A stretch of DNA of 64,000 nucleotides from Tetragonia tetragonoides (lineage: Eukaryota; Streptophyta; Magnoliopsida; Caryophyllales; Aizoaceae). The stretch spans positions 8,313,001 to 8,377,000 of the forward strand of contig CM076151.1 of assembly GCA_038025085.1 (NCBI GenBank), in the 5' to 3' direction. Made by a program: the position numbers and the translations under genes. Below the pieces are notes generated by a model. That model was given only the letters and a program-made list of their open reading frames with translations. It was not told where the DNA came from and did no database searches. Of this stretch, positions 39,533-51,995 are shown piece after piece (position 1 is the stretch's first letter; every line of letters starts with the position of its first letter).

Positions 39533-39841
39533 GGCTAACTCAACTATTTTTAAGTTGTTATTAGAGAACATTTAGAGTACTTTATTTGATTTATTTTTTT
39601 TGTATTATTCTTTGCAAATAAGAGAAGGGTAAACCTCTAATACATTAAAAATGAAGTTAATTAAAATTAACACCAAATTTCAAATCGAGTCAATGAACTA
39701 TGTCTTCACCAATTCATTTCTAGTTATTGTGAATCATTGCCTACGAGTTTGGGAAGTGGAAATGGGATTATGAAATTATAGGGATAGGGTCATGGGGATG
39801 GGATTTGAGTTGAGGGGATAGAGAATTTGTATAGTTAATCT

Positions 39842-40168
39842 CAATACCCTGTTTGTTATGTGGGTATTAGACTAGGGAATAGATTGGGGGATTGTAAAGT
39901 TAGTTTACCAAAATGCCTTTAAATAAATGATGAGACAAAATCTGCAGTCATTTTTTAATGAGTATGATAGTAATTTGACTATTAAAATCCTGTTTCCACC
40001 TCCAATTACCAGCCCCCTATGGGATTAAAAACGTGGGATAAGAGGCTTTTTTATCCCTATCTCTACCCACTCTCTATCCCTCATCCCTTACACCAAATAT
40101 GGAATTTTGCAATTCTAATTTTCTAATCCCTATCTCTACCTCCCATTCCCACTAAACAAACGGTCCGT
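39842..40168. mobile_element. MITE-like element
   Basis: The left end CCCTGTTTGTTATGTGGG and the inverted right end ACCGTTTGTTTAGTGGG are similar, and the interior is rich in GGGATAG / CTATCCC-type motifs on opposite arms. Boundaries and superfamily are uncertain. Confidence 0.45.
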
Positions 40169-41308
40169 AAATTCTTAACTCAACTACTTTTAAGTTGTTA
40201 TTAGAGAACATTTCGTTACTCCGTGATTATTTGAAAGTGAAATCCACCAAATCAACTTCATATTTTGGTACCATTTTACATCGATATAATAGTCTAACCA
40301 ACAAGGTAGATCTTTGTCACTTTCAAGAGAAATCCTTCACCCATAATTTGATATCCACATCATAAAACAACACAATTAAACTGAACATCAAAACACTCGC
40401 GCGCGGTAGATTAGTAGTGGTAAACAATTTCATATTACCATATTATCTTTTATTCCACTCCCAACCAACCCACCTATCATTCCACATTTTCACCTCTAGT
40501 TCACAAACCAAATAAAAATTCCAAAAGCACAAACCCACAAGGATGGTGATTTTTTTATTCAGTAGTTCCAAACTTACTCTCAAACTATTTAGTAATGTAA
40601 GATTCTGAGTTTGAATCCATATTCATTGCGTCTCTGAACTTCTTATTTCTTTTACGCGGTCTACGAGACAACACTTTGACCATCAATAACTATAATTATA
40701 TTAATGTTAAAATTATAAAAAGTTGATATTGTGAAAGTACAATTAAAAATAAATCTAAGAATACTATTTTAATATTGTATTTCTTCGTGTATTTCTTTGA
40801 CAAATCAAAAGTCAAATTTTGTAAAGTTTTACTCAAAAAATCTAAAAGGAAGGTCAATTTAAAACGGAGAAAGTACTAAACATAACGAAAATATCTCAAT
40901 CGCCATTTACTTTCATCATCGTTTATACAGAATTTTATTTTTGCAAAAACACCAAATGATCAGATCATCATGTCATTATCAGAAAATAGCAACAAGTTAA
41001 TCATCAGTCAACACTTCTCTCTCCAACCAAATGTCTAGTGGTGGGTCTCCACATAACACCCGTTAAGAAACTCCCAAGCTTGAGAAAACGATCATCACTT
41101 ACTTTGGTGAGTTACCACTTCCCACTTTACCATCCCTTTTTCTTTAATTTTCTATTCACTGGACCCACCTGACGTGTCATTAGCCCAACCCAACCCCCCA
41201 AAACCAAATTAAACTTCCCGCAAATTAAAACCACTAAACCCACCCACCAAATACCCCCTTCCTTTCCACTCTCTCTCCCTCCACATTTTCTCTCTCCTCC
41301 TTTCAACA

Positions 41309-42478
41309 ATGGCAGCAGCCAAACCACCAGACCACCAACCTCCCACCATCTCACCTTCTCTCTCCTCAACCACCTTCCTAGAAATCAACCAATCACCACC
41401 CTCCAAACTCCCTATCGACTTCAGCCCACCATTAATCGCCATGGTCGTCGTCGCCGCCGCCGCTTTCTTAATCGTCACTTACTCACGCCTCATCTCCCGC
41501 CACCTCCTCCCTCCTTTCTTCCGTCTCCACCGCCGCTACAAACGGTGGCGCCGCCGTCCACCGCCACCACCTTCCGACATCGAATCACCTCCTCCTTACG
41601 AACTCTCCTCCGATGGCTTCTTCGTTTACTCCCCGTACGGTCTCGACGAATCCTTCATCAAATCCATCCCTCTCACCGTCTTCCAACTCCCTAAATCCTC
41701 AAAATTAGGGTTTAATGATGATGACGATGAACAATTTCACGATTGTGCTGTTTGTTTACTTGAATTCGATGACGGTGAGTACATCCGTACGTTACCTATG
41801 TGTTCACACTCATTTCATGTTGATTGTGTAGACATGTGGCTACGATCACACGCCACGTGTCCTTTGTGTCGTGCCGGAGTTTTTCTACCACCAGAATCAT
41901 CGCCGTTTACGCCGTTGATGGCGTCACGTATCCGGCCAAATTACGACGAAGGATCACTCCTCGAGAGCATGTTTCTAGAACCGTTACCGGAAAATCCAGA
42001 AATCTCCGGCGAAATTCAACCGGCGGGAAGATCAGACGATTTATTCTCGCCGGGAAGAGGAGTAATTCAATCGGAAGATCATCACCGTACTAATCACCGA
42101 GAACTTGATTTTCTCCTCAAAAGATCATACTCGTTTGGATTCGAACGAAGCTTTCCATCAGAGAGACTCGTTTTAGAGCCAGCAACGACGCCGTATCGAC
42201 GCCGGAGTATGTTCAGGAACAAACGAGAACGAAACGCATCAACGACACCGTTTAGGTCATTCGCAGCAAAATCGCGAGTATTTTCGTTTCGGAATTACCG
42301 GGGGACGATGAAATCGCCGGCGTTTTTCCGACGGAGGTATTCCGGTGGATCATCACGACGGATGAAAGCGTCGCCGATGAAGTCGTCGTTTCCGTCGCCG
42401 ATGATGTTTTCGTCGAGTAGAATGAGGTGTGGGGATCCAGAGGCGTTACTGTCGCCGGAGAGATGGGCACGTGGATGA
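41309..42478 (+). CDS. ATL-family RING-H2 E3 ubiquitin ligase
   Basis: An intronless 389-codon frame, typical of ATL genes. These membrane-anchored ligases ubiquitinate proteins in defence and carbon/nitrogen responses. Order of features: Pro/Ser-rich N-terminus; one membrane span at about residues 42-58 ([17 protein letters not shown]); basic and proline-rich linker ([14 protein letters not shown]); the ATL hallmark GLD at 111-113 ([13 protein letters not shown]); RING-H2 at 146-187 with Cys146, Cys149, Cys165, His167, His170, Cys173, Cys184, Cys187 and the E2-contacting Trp177 ([13 protein letters not shown]). The long C-terminus is Ser/Arg-rich ([17 protein letters not shown]). The length and tail recall ATL13/ATL46/ATL65-type members; I cannot pick one. 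The start gives the family's usual short lumenal end before the span. Confidence 0.92.
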   Translation: MAAAKPPDHQPPTISPSLSSTTFLEINQSPPSKLPIDFSPPLIAMVVVAAAAFLIVTYSRLISRHLLPPFFRLHRRYKRWRRRPPPPPSDIESPPPYELSSDGFFVYSPYGLDESFIKSIPLTVFQLPKSSKLGFNDDDDEQFHDCAVCLLEFDDGEYIRTLPMCSHSFHVDCVDMWLRSHATCPLCRAGVFLPPESSPFTPLMASRIRPNYDEGSLLESMFLEPLPENPEISGEIQPAGRSDDLFSPGRGVIQSEDHHRTNHRELDFLLKRSYSFGFERSFPSERLVLEPATTPYRRRSMFRNKRERNASTTPFRSFAAKSRVFSFRNYRGTMKSPAFFRRRYSGGSSRRMKASPMKSSFPSPMMFSSSRMRCGDPEALLSPERWARG

Positions 42479-42665
42479 ATATCAGGCGTTGATGGAAATC
42501 GACGGTGGAGATGAAGTTGAGGAGGAGAGAGAAAGGAGGTGGGTAATTAATGGGGGAGTAATGGTAATGGAGAGGGGGTGGGGGAGTGTCGAGGGGGCAT
42601 TAATTGGAGAATTGACGACAGGAGGAGAAAAAGGGAGGAGAGAGAAAAGGGAGTGATAGACGGAT

Positions 42666-42670
42666 GGAGA

Positions 42671-42710
<40 letters not shown>

Positions 42711-42711
42711 A
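42666..42711. repeat. GAGAGT hexanucleotide microsatellite
   Basis: About seven units of GAGAGT-type sequence in the 3' flank of the ATL gene. Confidence 0.85.
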
Positions 42712-43499
42712 GAAATGAAAATGCTGCAAAATGGTGTCGAATCAAAAATCACGTATGGGGGAGTTGGATTTTGTAGTGTTTTATACGCTTTATGTTTAAT
42801 TTTGATTTCTCTCTCTATCTATCTACTGCTCTCTGTTTTTTAGTAGAGTATAAAAAATTTGGGTTAGGGGAATAGATAGGGCTAGTGGCTGGGTGAATTG
42901 ATGATGTTGGTGGGAAATCTGGGAGAGATCATTAAATGCGATATTGAATTTGGTGGCCCCTGTGTTTTGTTTTCTTCTTTCTACAAAGCTTCTTCTGGTT
43001 CAATTAATCATTTAATCACTGCTTTGGTTTTCGCGGGAAATTTCATGCCTTTATGACCCTGTTCGTTCCGATTTGTTTTACTAAATTTACATGCGCAATA
43101 TTCAATTAAAATTATTCCGAATTAAACTTTTTTTTACTGAATCTACAATACTAAATAATAAAATTATACTTCGGATTATCGAACTGAATTAAAATTTATC
43201 TGAACCGAACTGAATATATCTGAGCTAAACTTAAATTTACAGAATACTTGATTTACACATTATTACGGTTGTTTTTCCTTTTTTTTTTTAAGATACTTGC
43301 GTTAGTGGACTGAACCTATCTTGAGTTAGTGGCTTACTAAACTCTACGTGGGCTGTGGCCCGATCTGATAGTTTAATGGGCCGCCAGAAGGCCCAGATTC
43401 TCCAACCCATCAAGAATCAAAAGTTTGTCAGGGGATCAAGAAAAATTTCCTTATCTTTGATGCTTCAATTTTGGCTTTGAACAGGGTTTATGGGACATC
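42712..43499. other. ATL 3' flank
   Basis: AT-rich, no coding exon. Degenerate CTGAATTAAAATTTA / GAACCGAACTGAAT stretches (43060-43260) resemble the interior of the MITE that follows. Confidence 0.4.
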
Positions 43500-43502
43500 T
43501 AA

Positions 43503-43763
43503 GGCTCTGCTTGATTCACCTTAATTTTACTTAAATTTAGTTCAGTTCAGTCCAGTTCAGTCCAGTTCAATTCAGTTCATGTGTAACTTTATTGCTCATA
43601 TAACTTTTTATTCCGAAATAATTTCATGATGAAAATTATGTCACCGGAAAGATCTCAAAGCATACTTTCAAATGAGTCCAATATTGACTATTTTAGTTCA
43701 GATCAGTTCAGTTCAGATCAGTTCAGTTCAGATCAGTTTTATTCAGGTGAATCAAACGAAGCC
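43503..43763. mobile_element. Tourist-like (PIF/Harbinger) MITE, 261 bp
   Basis: The left end GGCTCTGCTTGATTCACCT and the inverted right end GGCTTCGTTTGATTCACCT are imperfect inverted repeats flanked by TAA on both sides (43500-43502, 43764-43766), the trinucleotide target of Tourist elements. Both inner flanks are arrays of CAGTTCAGTTCAG / CAGATCAGTTCAG units. Confidence 0.7.
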
Positions 43764-44463
43764 TAAAAGGGGAGCAATCCCTTTTTTTTATGCTTTAGTT
43801 TTGTTTTTTTACTTGCATCTAAAAAGAAAATTTTCTTCCTCTTATAGAGGAGGATCAATCAAAGATGATAGTGTTTTTTTTAAAGGAATCAAGATGTTTG
43901 TCACATACTAGGAGAATCATTATCCAATGTTTATCTCCTACTAGCACGAAAATGCAAAATGTTACAACACACTTTGTAACACTATCATATTTGTTGATTC
44001 TGGTCAGATCAGTTCGAATCAGTATAAAAGAACACACTTTTTCAATATCTGAGCCAACACTTTTTTTCATTTCCTATTATTCATTAGTCTTCATTTTAAT
44101 TTTATTTTTTGTAGATCAATAGTAGAGTGTTGCTTGCAATAGCGATGGGGCATTTGAAAGATTCTATGAGAACTAATTTCTTTTTTTTTGCTCGTCTTAT
44201 GAGAACTAGTCTACTAGATAGCATTGTAGCAACCGAAAATGTAGCTGGGTTTCACAGGACGGGAGAGTACTCAGAGTAGTGAGGTATTAATGAGGAGATA
44301 GTGACCATGCTCTTGGTACAAATATAGCAATTCAGCTTACGGGCCTCACAAAATCATTGATTAATTGGCGTACTTGTGCACTAACTAGTCATGTGCCGAT
44401 GTACGTTTGGTATGTGGTCATGTGGTGGCATATAACAAATGGTCAAATGGTACCCATCTAGTT

Positions 44464-44675
44464 TTGTGTGGACTTAGTCTATCGTGGACCAAGTATATTT
44501 AGGGGTGTGGTTTCAGGTGAAGTATGAGATGGTTCCAGGTGAAGTATGGGGTGACTCTACTAGAAGTAGGGGTGGCTCTACTAGAAGTAGGGGATGATTC
44601 CAAGTGAAGTATGGAGTGACATTTAAACCATTAGTCCACCATGAACTAAGTCCATCATAGACTAAGTCCACACAA
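44464..44675. mobile_element. Fold-back MITE with internal tandem repeats
   Basis: TTGTGTGGACTTAGTCTAT at the left end is repeated inverted at the right end. Inside are direct repeats of (A)GGTGAAGTATG and CTCTACTAGAAGTAGGGG. No target duplication recognised. Confidence 0.6.
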
Positions 44676-45627
44676 GCTTTTGTAAATAACGCCAACGTAC
44701 TAAGCCTTAATGGGCCTTGGCTAATAATGCTATAATTTTCGCTTAGATTTTACAAAACTTAAATTGTACTTCTATTTTTAGCCCAAATCAAAATCTTCCT
44801 AGAATTTTTTTTTTTTTTTGCTACAAGGACTTATGCAATATCCCGCAAATAATATGCGTAGGGCAAATCAATCTATTTTTGATGGGTTGACGAGCTCAAG
44901 TAGAGGAGGGGACCCTCCCTATAAAGAAAGGTAGAGGAAATTTTATTCTCCCTACATAGATAAAAATTCGAACCCTACATAAATTCTTACTAGAAGTTAG
45001 AGATGGTAGAGATAGAGGAATTAAGATGGGAGAAAGAAGAAATATATGAAAAAAGTTTTAAACGGTTGAAATTGGGAAAGGGTAGGCTAAACAGACTTTT
45101 AAAACGCCTATTGTTCATGTTTTTAAAAGTTAATTACAAATTTACAACATAAACCCAATGTACTAAGCAATGTCCTTGGTACCAATACATTTAGGACTAG
45201 TTGTAAATGAGTCAGAGCACTCATAAATTGCTTGCGAATATTTTTGGTCAAAGTTTGCTCGATAATAAACATGCCGAGCACGTACAAACACAGAGGTACT
45301 CGGCTCGGCTCGTACCATAAGTAGAAACTTTCGACCAAAAAAACCAGCAATTAGCAAAGGAAGCTAGTGATGACCAACCAACAAATTTGTGCTCCTGAAT
45401 TAATTGCTACAACTGAGCTCAACCACCTCACCGCAGGTTGATTAATTGACCTTTTTATATCTATATATCCTTTTAACTTTGGCTATCTGTCTATTTCTTT
45501 GGCCCCATTTCTCTTTCTCTCAACAAGCCTTACTTCATCCATACTATTCCCTAATAAGAAGCTTATTGATAAACATAAATTGGCTCAAAGCAAAAGCACT
45601 AGCACTAGTCCAATTTTCGTCATCAAA
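44676..45627. other. Region upstream of the LACS-like pseudogene
   Basis: No coding exon. A TATA-like tract (TTTTATATCTATATATCC, about 45453-45470) lies about 160 bp before the old LACS start codon. Confidence 0.45.
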
Positions 45628-46028
45628 ATGGCGGTTTACACGGTGAAAGTGGAGGAAGCTAGGGTGGCCACGGAGAAAAAGCCATCAGCAGGGGCTGTGT
45701 ACCGTTGCATTTACGCTAAAGATGGCCTTACTGGTGTCCCTGATGGCATTCACTGCCCTTAGGGACTTCTACAGGTTCTTTCTTTTATTTCAAGTTTTAG
45801 AAATAGGAGTACTATATTATTGCAAAATGCAAATAATGCTCAGTGTTTGTGATTTTATTTTAAATTTTTTTAATAGAGACTTTTAGGATCTAACAAGTAA
45901 CGAGAATGGAACTGCTGAATAGGCCAATTTTAGAATTTGATGATTTGACATTGTCAAGTTTGTTTGCTACCAAGCATTATTGGCTCTACTACACTCACTC
46001 AAAAAAAGGGTTTACCAACATTGTCAAA

Positions 46029-46123
46029 TGATACTTGGTAGTTTAGCACCAAAAAAAAAACATGATACTTGGTAGTTTAGCACCAAAAAAAAAACATGAT
46101 ACTTGGTAGTTTAGCACCAAAAA
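46029..46123. repeat. 34-bp tandem repeat, three copies
   Basis: Units start at 46029, 46063 and 46097, each TGATACTTGGTAGTTTAGCA followed by CCA and an A-run. They lie in intron 1 of the LACS pseudogene. Confidence 0.9.
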
Positions 46124-46250
46124 ACAAAAAAAAATGATTTCGAAAGAGAAAAATGGAAAATGGAAAAATGGAGAAAGATAGAGATAGTCACCCATTAGCT
46201 AGCAGAATAAGAAAAAGAATATATAGAAAAAAAATATAGAAAAAAAAATT

Positions 46251-46324
46251 TGGCCCATGCAGGTCTCGAACCTGCGACCTTGGCGTTATTAGCACCACGC
46301 TCTAACCAACTGAGCTAATGGGCC
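46251..46324 (-). tRNA. tRNA-Ile, anticodon AAU
   Basis: On the minus strand 73 nt plus discriminator A fold into a full cloverleaf. The acceptor stem is GGCCCAT paired with ATGGGCC; the D arm is in TAGCTCAGTTGGTTAGAGC; the anticodon loop is CTAATAA (AAU, read as IAU after editing) in the stem GGTG/CGCC; the T arm is GCAGGTTCGAGACCTGC. Boxes A and B for polymerase III match consensus, and there is no intron. It lies antisense in intron 1 of the LACS pseudogene. Downstream on its strand (plus 46235-46250) is a T-run that would serve as terminator. Confidence 0.97.
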
Positions 46325-47005
46325 ACAATGTTTTAAAGAAATAAAATTTAGTTATTTGATCATAAACAACAACAATGACTGAATTTGGCGGGTTGAGTTA
46401 CTTTGAGTGGCGTTGGAGAATCAACTGTTGTTGTTGTTGTTGATGATGATGAATCAATCCATTCAAACATGCTAATTGCATCCAAAACGATCAAAATCAA
46501 ACACACCCATGACACAATTATCATTAGTTTGGTTAATTTGTTGGTGCAAATGGTTTTTCCAGCAAATCTGTGGAGAGGAACCCCACAAATCCCATGCTGG
46601 GTCGCCACCAAATCATTGATTCCAAGGTACCCTAATCTTTTTTAATTAAGTTTTGGCTGAATTTTTCATGGGAAGATACAGTTTTGTAGTTATTATTATA
46701 TTTTGATTGATCAGGCTGGTCGATATGAGTGGCTTACTTATAAAGAGGTGTATGATCAGCTCTTCGAATTGGGTCTGCTATTAGGAGCCGTGGGCTTAAT
46801 CCTGTGAGTTCAATACTTCTCCTCAAAAGATATTTAACTCACATTTGATTTTATTTGAATGATAGTAATAATAATGAGGTAAAGAAATTTCACCCAATTA
46901 TATATGCTGTTTATCCTTGTAACAATTTGATCAGTGTCTCTAATGTGGCTAAAGCTTTCTTTATGTCTTTCTTGATCCAGTAAGTCTTGTATACGACCGT
47001 CGTCA

Positions 47006-47083
47006 CATGGTGGGATGCGGTGACTTTTATGAACAACGAGAAGTCACCGTTGTTATTCACAAAAGTCACCCATCCCACCATGG
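47006..47083. repeat. Short perfect-arm hairpin in LACS intron
   Basis: CATGGTGGGATG-GGTGACTTTT and its inverted copy AAAAGTCACCCATCCCACCATG enclose a short loop in which GAAGTCACCGTTGTT partly pairs too. This is probably a tiny fold-back MITE. Confidence 0.65.
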
Positions 47084-50000
47084 ACTTGATAGTTTAATTT
47101 TATAATGTTGACCTTGAGGATTTTTGTTAGTCACTTACTTCCTCCACATTGTAGGGGGATCGGTGTGGAATTTACGGGGCCAACTGTCCGGAGTGGATTA
47201 TTGCTATGGAGGTAAAGTTTGTAGGTAATTAGCTATGGGCTAGTCGAGTAGATGGTATGTTTTTGCAATCTTGTTAGATGTTGTCCATTTTGATAGATGA
47301 GATTCCTGTTTATTGCATAATATACTTTTATGGTGTAACTCTCTTGATGTAGTCTTCTGTTCAATACAACTCGACCTTTCTTTGAACAATCATCAAATTT
47401 ATGTCCTGGTTTTTCCTAACAAGTTTCAGTAAGAGTGCTAATTAAGGGTAAGATTACGCCATAAGCAATGAGAGTAACTGGCTCATAGTGCACGTCTTTG
47501 TTTCGATTTTTCATTATTGTGAGCTAGAGATGTGTCTTTTAGGTTGAATGTATACGAACTTTGTGTCTAAGAGCTCAATATACAGAATGGGCCACAGTGC
47601 CAAGTCATTGCATTTCATAAGTGCACTCTGTTGAAGCTACTATTGGATGTGAATTGTTCCAATGTCGTTTATCAATGTGCTAAAAAGTTTTCCATTTTCG
47701 CAGGCTTGTAATAGCCAGGTCATATCCTATGTACCTCTGTATGACACGCTTGGTATGCTATCTACAAGCTATCTGAAATCTGAATGACATTGACTAAATG
47801 ACAAACAGTGGCTTAGCAAACTTTACACTGTGAACTCATATGCAGTTGCTGATGCTGTAGAGTTTATCATCAACCATGCTGAAGTCTCCATAGTCTTTGT
47901 TCAAGAGAAAATAAGTTTTTTGTTGCACACCAACTAAATGCACTCTATTATTCTCAATTTTATCATCCGCTGGATCCAAACTTCTGTTTGTATGTTAAAT
48001 TCTGTCAAACAGTGAAAAATATTAAATCATTCATGTGATCTTCTTGCTCTGTGAGGTTGTTCCCGCCTGCGGACTAAACCATAATGGCCATGCTGTTCTG
48101 TCTCTCTGCTCTATCTTTCTGCCTTATTGTTATCGTATATGTATGTGCATTATATGTCAACTACAGTCAACTGATTGCTGTAAATCTTTTATGCTTATCA
48201 TATCTATATCAGCCTACGCTGTTTACCTCCCAGATCTCAGTTGAATATGAATACGAAGTTCCTTCCTTCTTTTGGTTACTAAAAGCTCCCAATCATAAAG
48301 CTAGGTGTCTTTGCTTCTGCAGATTCTGGCTTGCTTATCGAAGTGTATTTACCTTAAAAGTAAGTATAGATGGAAATTTTCGAGGTGCATTTTCTTCTGG
48401 TAATCAACTCAGATACTTTTGGTTTTGGTCCTCAGTCATTGTCAGCTTCGGGAATGTATCCAGCAAGCAAAAGAAAGATGCTGAGGAAGCCGGCATCTCT
48501 TGCTTCTCTTGGGATGAGTTTTCTCAATTGGTAAAAAGTTGTTACAGTCTCAATCCCGTTGCTCTCAATCCGTAAAATTTTCTTGCAACAGTTTCTGGAT
48601 AGCCTTCAGAAAGTTACCTCATAGAAATGTTATAGGAACTGCTAATGGCTTAAAGTGTGCTTGTTATTCATTTCAGGGAAGTATAGATACTCAACTTCCT
48701 TTGAAACATGTCACTGATGTCTGCACAATAATGTACACAAGTGGCACGACGGGGGAACCAAAAGGGGTGATTTTACAAAATGCTGCTTTCTTAGCAGAGG
48801 TTTTTTCATCAGAATGCATATTTTTGGCGACTGACAAAGCGGTAAATTCATTGACTTGGTTGTTACTTGATGTCATATCATTGATTTGTTGAATTTAAGT
48901 AAGCCATATGTTTTCATAATTGAACTACTTAATATACAAGTTCATATGTTAATTATGTACAAGTCACGGAGAAAAGGCTGATATTAAGAAATATTACATG
49001 GTGTTTTGTATTGGTGAATTTGTAGGTGACCCTAATGAGAAAGAGGACCATAACTTTGTATTTACAGATTACATGGCTGTTGCAGTAGAAAACTTAAACT
49101 GAAATATCTCTTGTTACAGGCGACAACAGAAGACATATACTTCTCGTTTCTTCCACTGGCCCATATATTTGGCCAGATAATGGAAACATATTGCATCTTC
49201 AAAGGCTGCTCAATAGGATTCTGGCAGGGAGTAAGATCATGAGCCATAATTTACTGGTCCTAACTCTTTTCATGGCCTGTTAAGACAAATTTTGGCTTAC
49301 CCTCTTTGTTCCGCGTACACTGACAGGATGCTTAGATATCTAGTTGAGGACCTCCTGGAGTTGAAACCAACCATGTTCCGTGGGGTTCCTAGGGTTTTTG
49401 ACCGTTTATATACAGGTACTCGTGAATTGATATGTAAAGTCCCATATCTCCTTCTATTTCCTGTGTCCTATTCTAAAAAAGTAACTGAATTCTCCTATGA
49501 AGGTATTTTGAACAAAGTTATATCCAGCGGTTCTCTCAAGAAGAGCTTGTTTGACTATGCCTACAACTAGTATGATCAAGTCCCTGGCCCTTGTGATTCT
49601 TGCCTCATTTTGCAACTTATTTTCTTTGTTTGTCTAGTATATATGGCTGACCTATAAGTGTCAAACAGCAAACTGCGAAATCTGGAGAAGGGGCTACGTC
49701 AAGAAGAAGCTGCACCTCTTTTGGACAAGTTTGTTTTTAGTAATGTTGGTGGAATTTTCATCTTCATCCTTCTTTTCTTCCTTTCTTGCATCTCCTCTTT
49801 CCTGGTTGAATTCCCTTCCCGAAATAGGAAAGAACTAATTTGTCGTTCAATATGTCTGAACTCCACTAGATCAAACAAGGCCTTGGAGGACGAGTTCGTA
49901 TTATTATATCTGGAGGGGCTCCTTTGCCCCGGCATGTAGAAGAATTTCTGAGGGTTACTTGCTGCAGTGTGGTGGCTCAAGGGTATGGTAAGTCAAAGGT

Positions 50001-51995
50001 TTCCGAAGCAATGTAATTGTGATTGCAAAAGAATTGCTTGATTTTGTGTAAATTGAATTTCATTCACCTTTGGGAATTAGTCAAATGAGGTGTGAAATCA
50101 AGGGTGGCTCTCAGATCTACACAGTTCTTGAGTCCGGCGTTTAAATTGTTTCAGTTTGACACTTGAGGATTTAGATTTGGTTTACATTCTGACCCCATGC
50201 ATATGAAGCTTAAAATTAAACAAAAGCTACAGAGAATGACCCCCTTCTTTGCATGTGTCCTCAACTCTGCATCAAGAGCTATTGGAGTGCTTAGTGGTGT
50301 TATAGCCTTGTTCATCATATGCTGTGGTGCTAGATTATTCTGCTGGTCTCTTTTTATGTTGGTCATCCTCTGAAACACTCACTCTTTCACGGATAGGTCT
50401 AACTGAAAGCTGTGGAGGATGTCTTACAACGATTGGTGACGTGTACTCGATGGTTGGCACTGTGGGAGTCCCTATGACTACCATTGAAGCGAGACTGAAA
50501 TCTATCCCAGAGATGGGATATGATGCACTTTCAAGCACACCACGTGGAGAAATTTGTTAAAGGGCAGAAACCTTGTTCTCTGGTTACCACAAACGAGAAG
50601 ATCTGACGCAAGAAGTTCTCATAGATGGATGGTTCCATACAGGTATTTGCTTTACGTAAGCCTGTTAATACTATTTTACCACACTGTGTAGGGCTCTGAT
50701 CCATAGCATTTCTGGATGCAAACTTGTTGTTGATACCCTTGCGAATTACTGTGGCAATAGAATGGGTTTTCAACCAATTAATGGGAAGTCATAAGTGTCT
50801 TACCTGGAAAAGGGGGAAAAAGAAATTCCTTCTGATCATTGTACTTGCCAGTTGGTCTTGTGACATAATTTAACGAAATATGATTTTGGGATAGTGTTGC
50901 AAGGAAACTACTTATACTGGCTTAATTTCTCCATGGTTGATACATATGGCTTTGTACTTAAAATTCTTGTGACACTCTAGTGTCATCTATACTGAGGACT
51001 TCTTCAATATTTGCCTAAGACGTGTAAAATCGAAAATTTCAGGTGATGTTGGAGAATGGCAGCCTGACGGAGCTATGAAAATAATCGACAGGAAGAAAAA
51101 TATTTTTAAGCTATCTCAAGGGGAGTATGTGGCAGTGGAGAATCTTGAGAGCATATACTCACGGTGTCCATTAATAACATCAGTATGTTTCTTATACAAA
51201 TTATGCATGTAAAAACTTTGCTTTTATCGCGCACTGTGGAGCTGATAGCCATTGTGGTGAGAAAATAAAATCATCATATAATTTCAGTAACATGCTATTC
51301 CTTCTTAGATTTGGATCTGTGGCAATAGCTTCAAGTCATTTCTCGTGGCGATTATGGTTCCCGAGAGAAAGGCACTTGAAGAATGGGCAGCTTGTAATAA
51401 TGAGATTGAGGATTTCACATCACTCTGTAAAAATCCGAAGGCAAGGAAATACTTTCTACAAGAGCTCAACAACACTGGTCAGAAACACAAAGTAAGTCAC
51501 TGAACCTGGTTCTTTTCTGTGGCAGAGCAATTTTAGTTTTACTATACATTCTCAGATATCTTAATTTGAACAGCTTCGAGGGGCAGTTTTTCTAGAGCCT
51601 ATTCCATTTGATTTGGAAAGGGATCTGCTGACCCCAACTTTTAAACTGAAGAGGCCGCAGCTGCTCAAATACTACAAGGTATGTCTTGCATTCCACAGAA
51701 ATGTGGTACATTCCATATTGTTTAATTGGGTGTGTTTGTTACAAACTGTGAACATACAGCTTTTTGAGAATAGTCCATAAAGCTTTTATGTTTTTGATTA
51801 GTTGAATGAATAACTTTTCGATTGTCATGCGATGTCGATGAAAGTTGAGGCTAGGAAATGCACCTCATCATAAAATGTGTAGTACAGTATGTTCTTTACC
51901 CATATCATGAACTTCATTTGCATTCTTTTGTTGCCTTTCTGAAGGAATGCATCGATGATATTTACGCTGAGGCAAAGGAAACCAAAGGCACTTGA

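Larger units (their letters stand above)
38914..41308. other. Intergenic stretch with SINE and MITE
   Basis: No coding exon. It contains the TOM6 promoter, a minus-strand SINE-like element (39375-39532) and a MITE-like element (39842-40168). A 36-bp direct repeat (CAACTA-TTTTAAGTTGTTATT-AGAGAACATTT type) stands at about 39539-39573 and 40177-40212. Confidence 0.5.
45628..51995 (+). pseudogene. Long-chain acyl-CoA synthetase (LACS) pseudogene
   Basis: LACS enzymes activate fatty acids to acyl-CoA with ATP. About nineteen exons with mostly good splice signals still spell the family: YTVKVEEARV; KSVERNPTNPMLGR; GIYGANCPEWIIAME; YVPLYDTL; EFIINHAEVSIVFVQE; SFGNVSSKQKKDAEEAG; the intact AMP-binding motif [94 protein letters not shown]; and a normal C-terminus. 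The type is nearest plant LACS3/4/5. Lesions: an extra base in exon 1 gives TAG at 45760-45762; exon 3 (46715-46803) is one base short; an extra C in exon 49327-49415 gives TAG at 49333-49335; a TAA replaces an expected Leu codon at 50558-50560 between GEIC and RAETLFSGYHKRED. Exon 51574-51678 also lacks several codons after LRG, and the 47914/48323 junction is out of phase. The exon structure survives, so inactivation is fairly recent. Confidence 0.85.

Noticed and set aside
44860..45000. Possible minus-strand SINE (AGGGTTCGAATTTTT box B-like)
   Set aside because: No box A at the expected distance, no tail and no target duplication.
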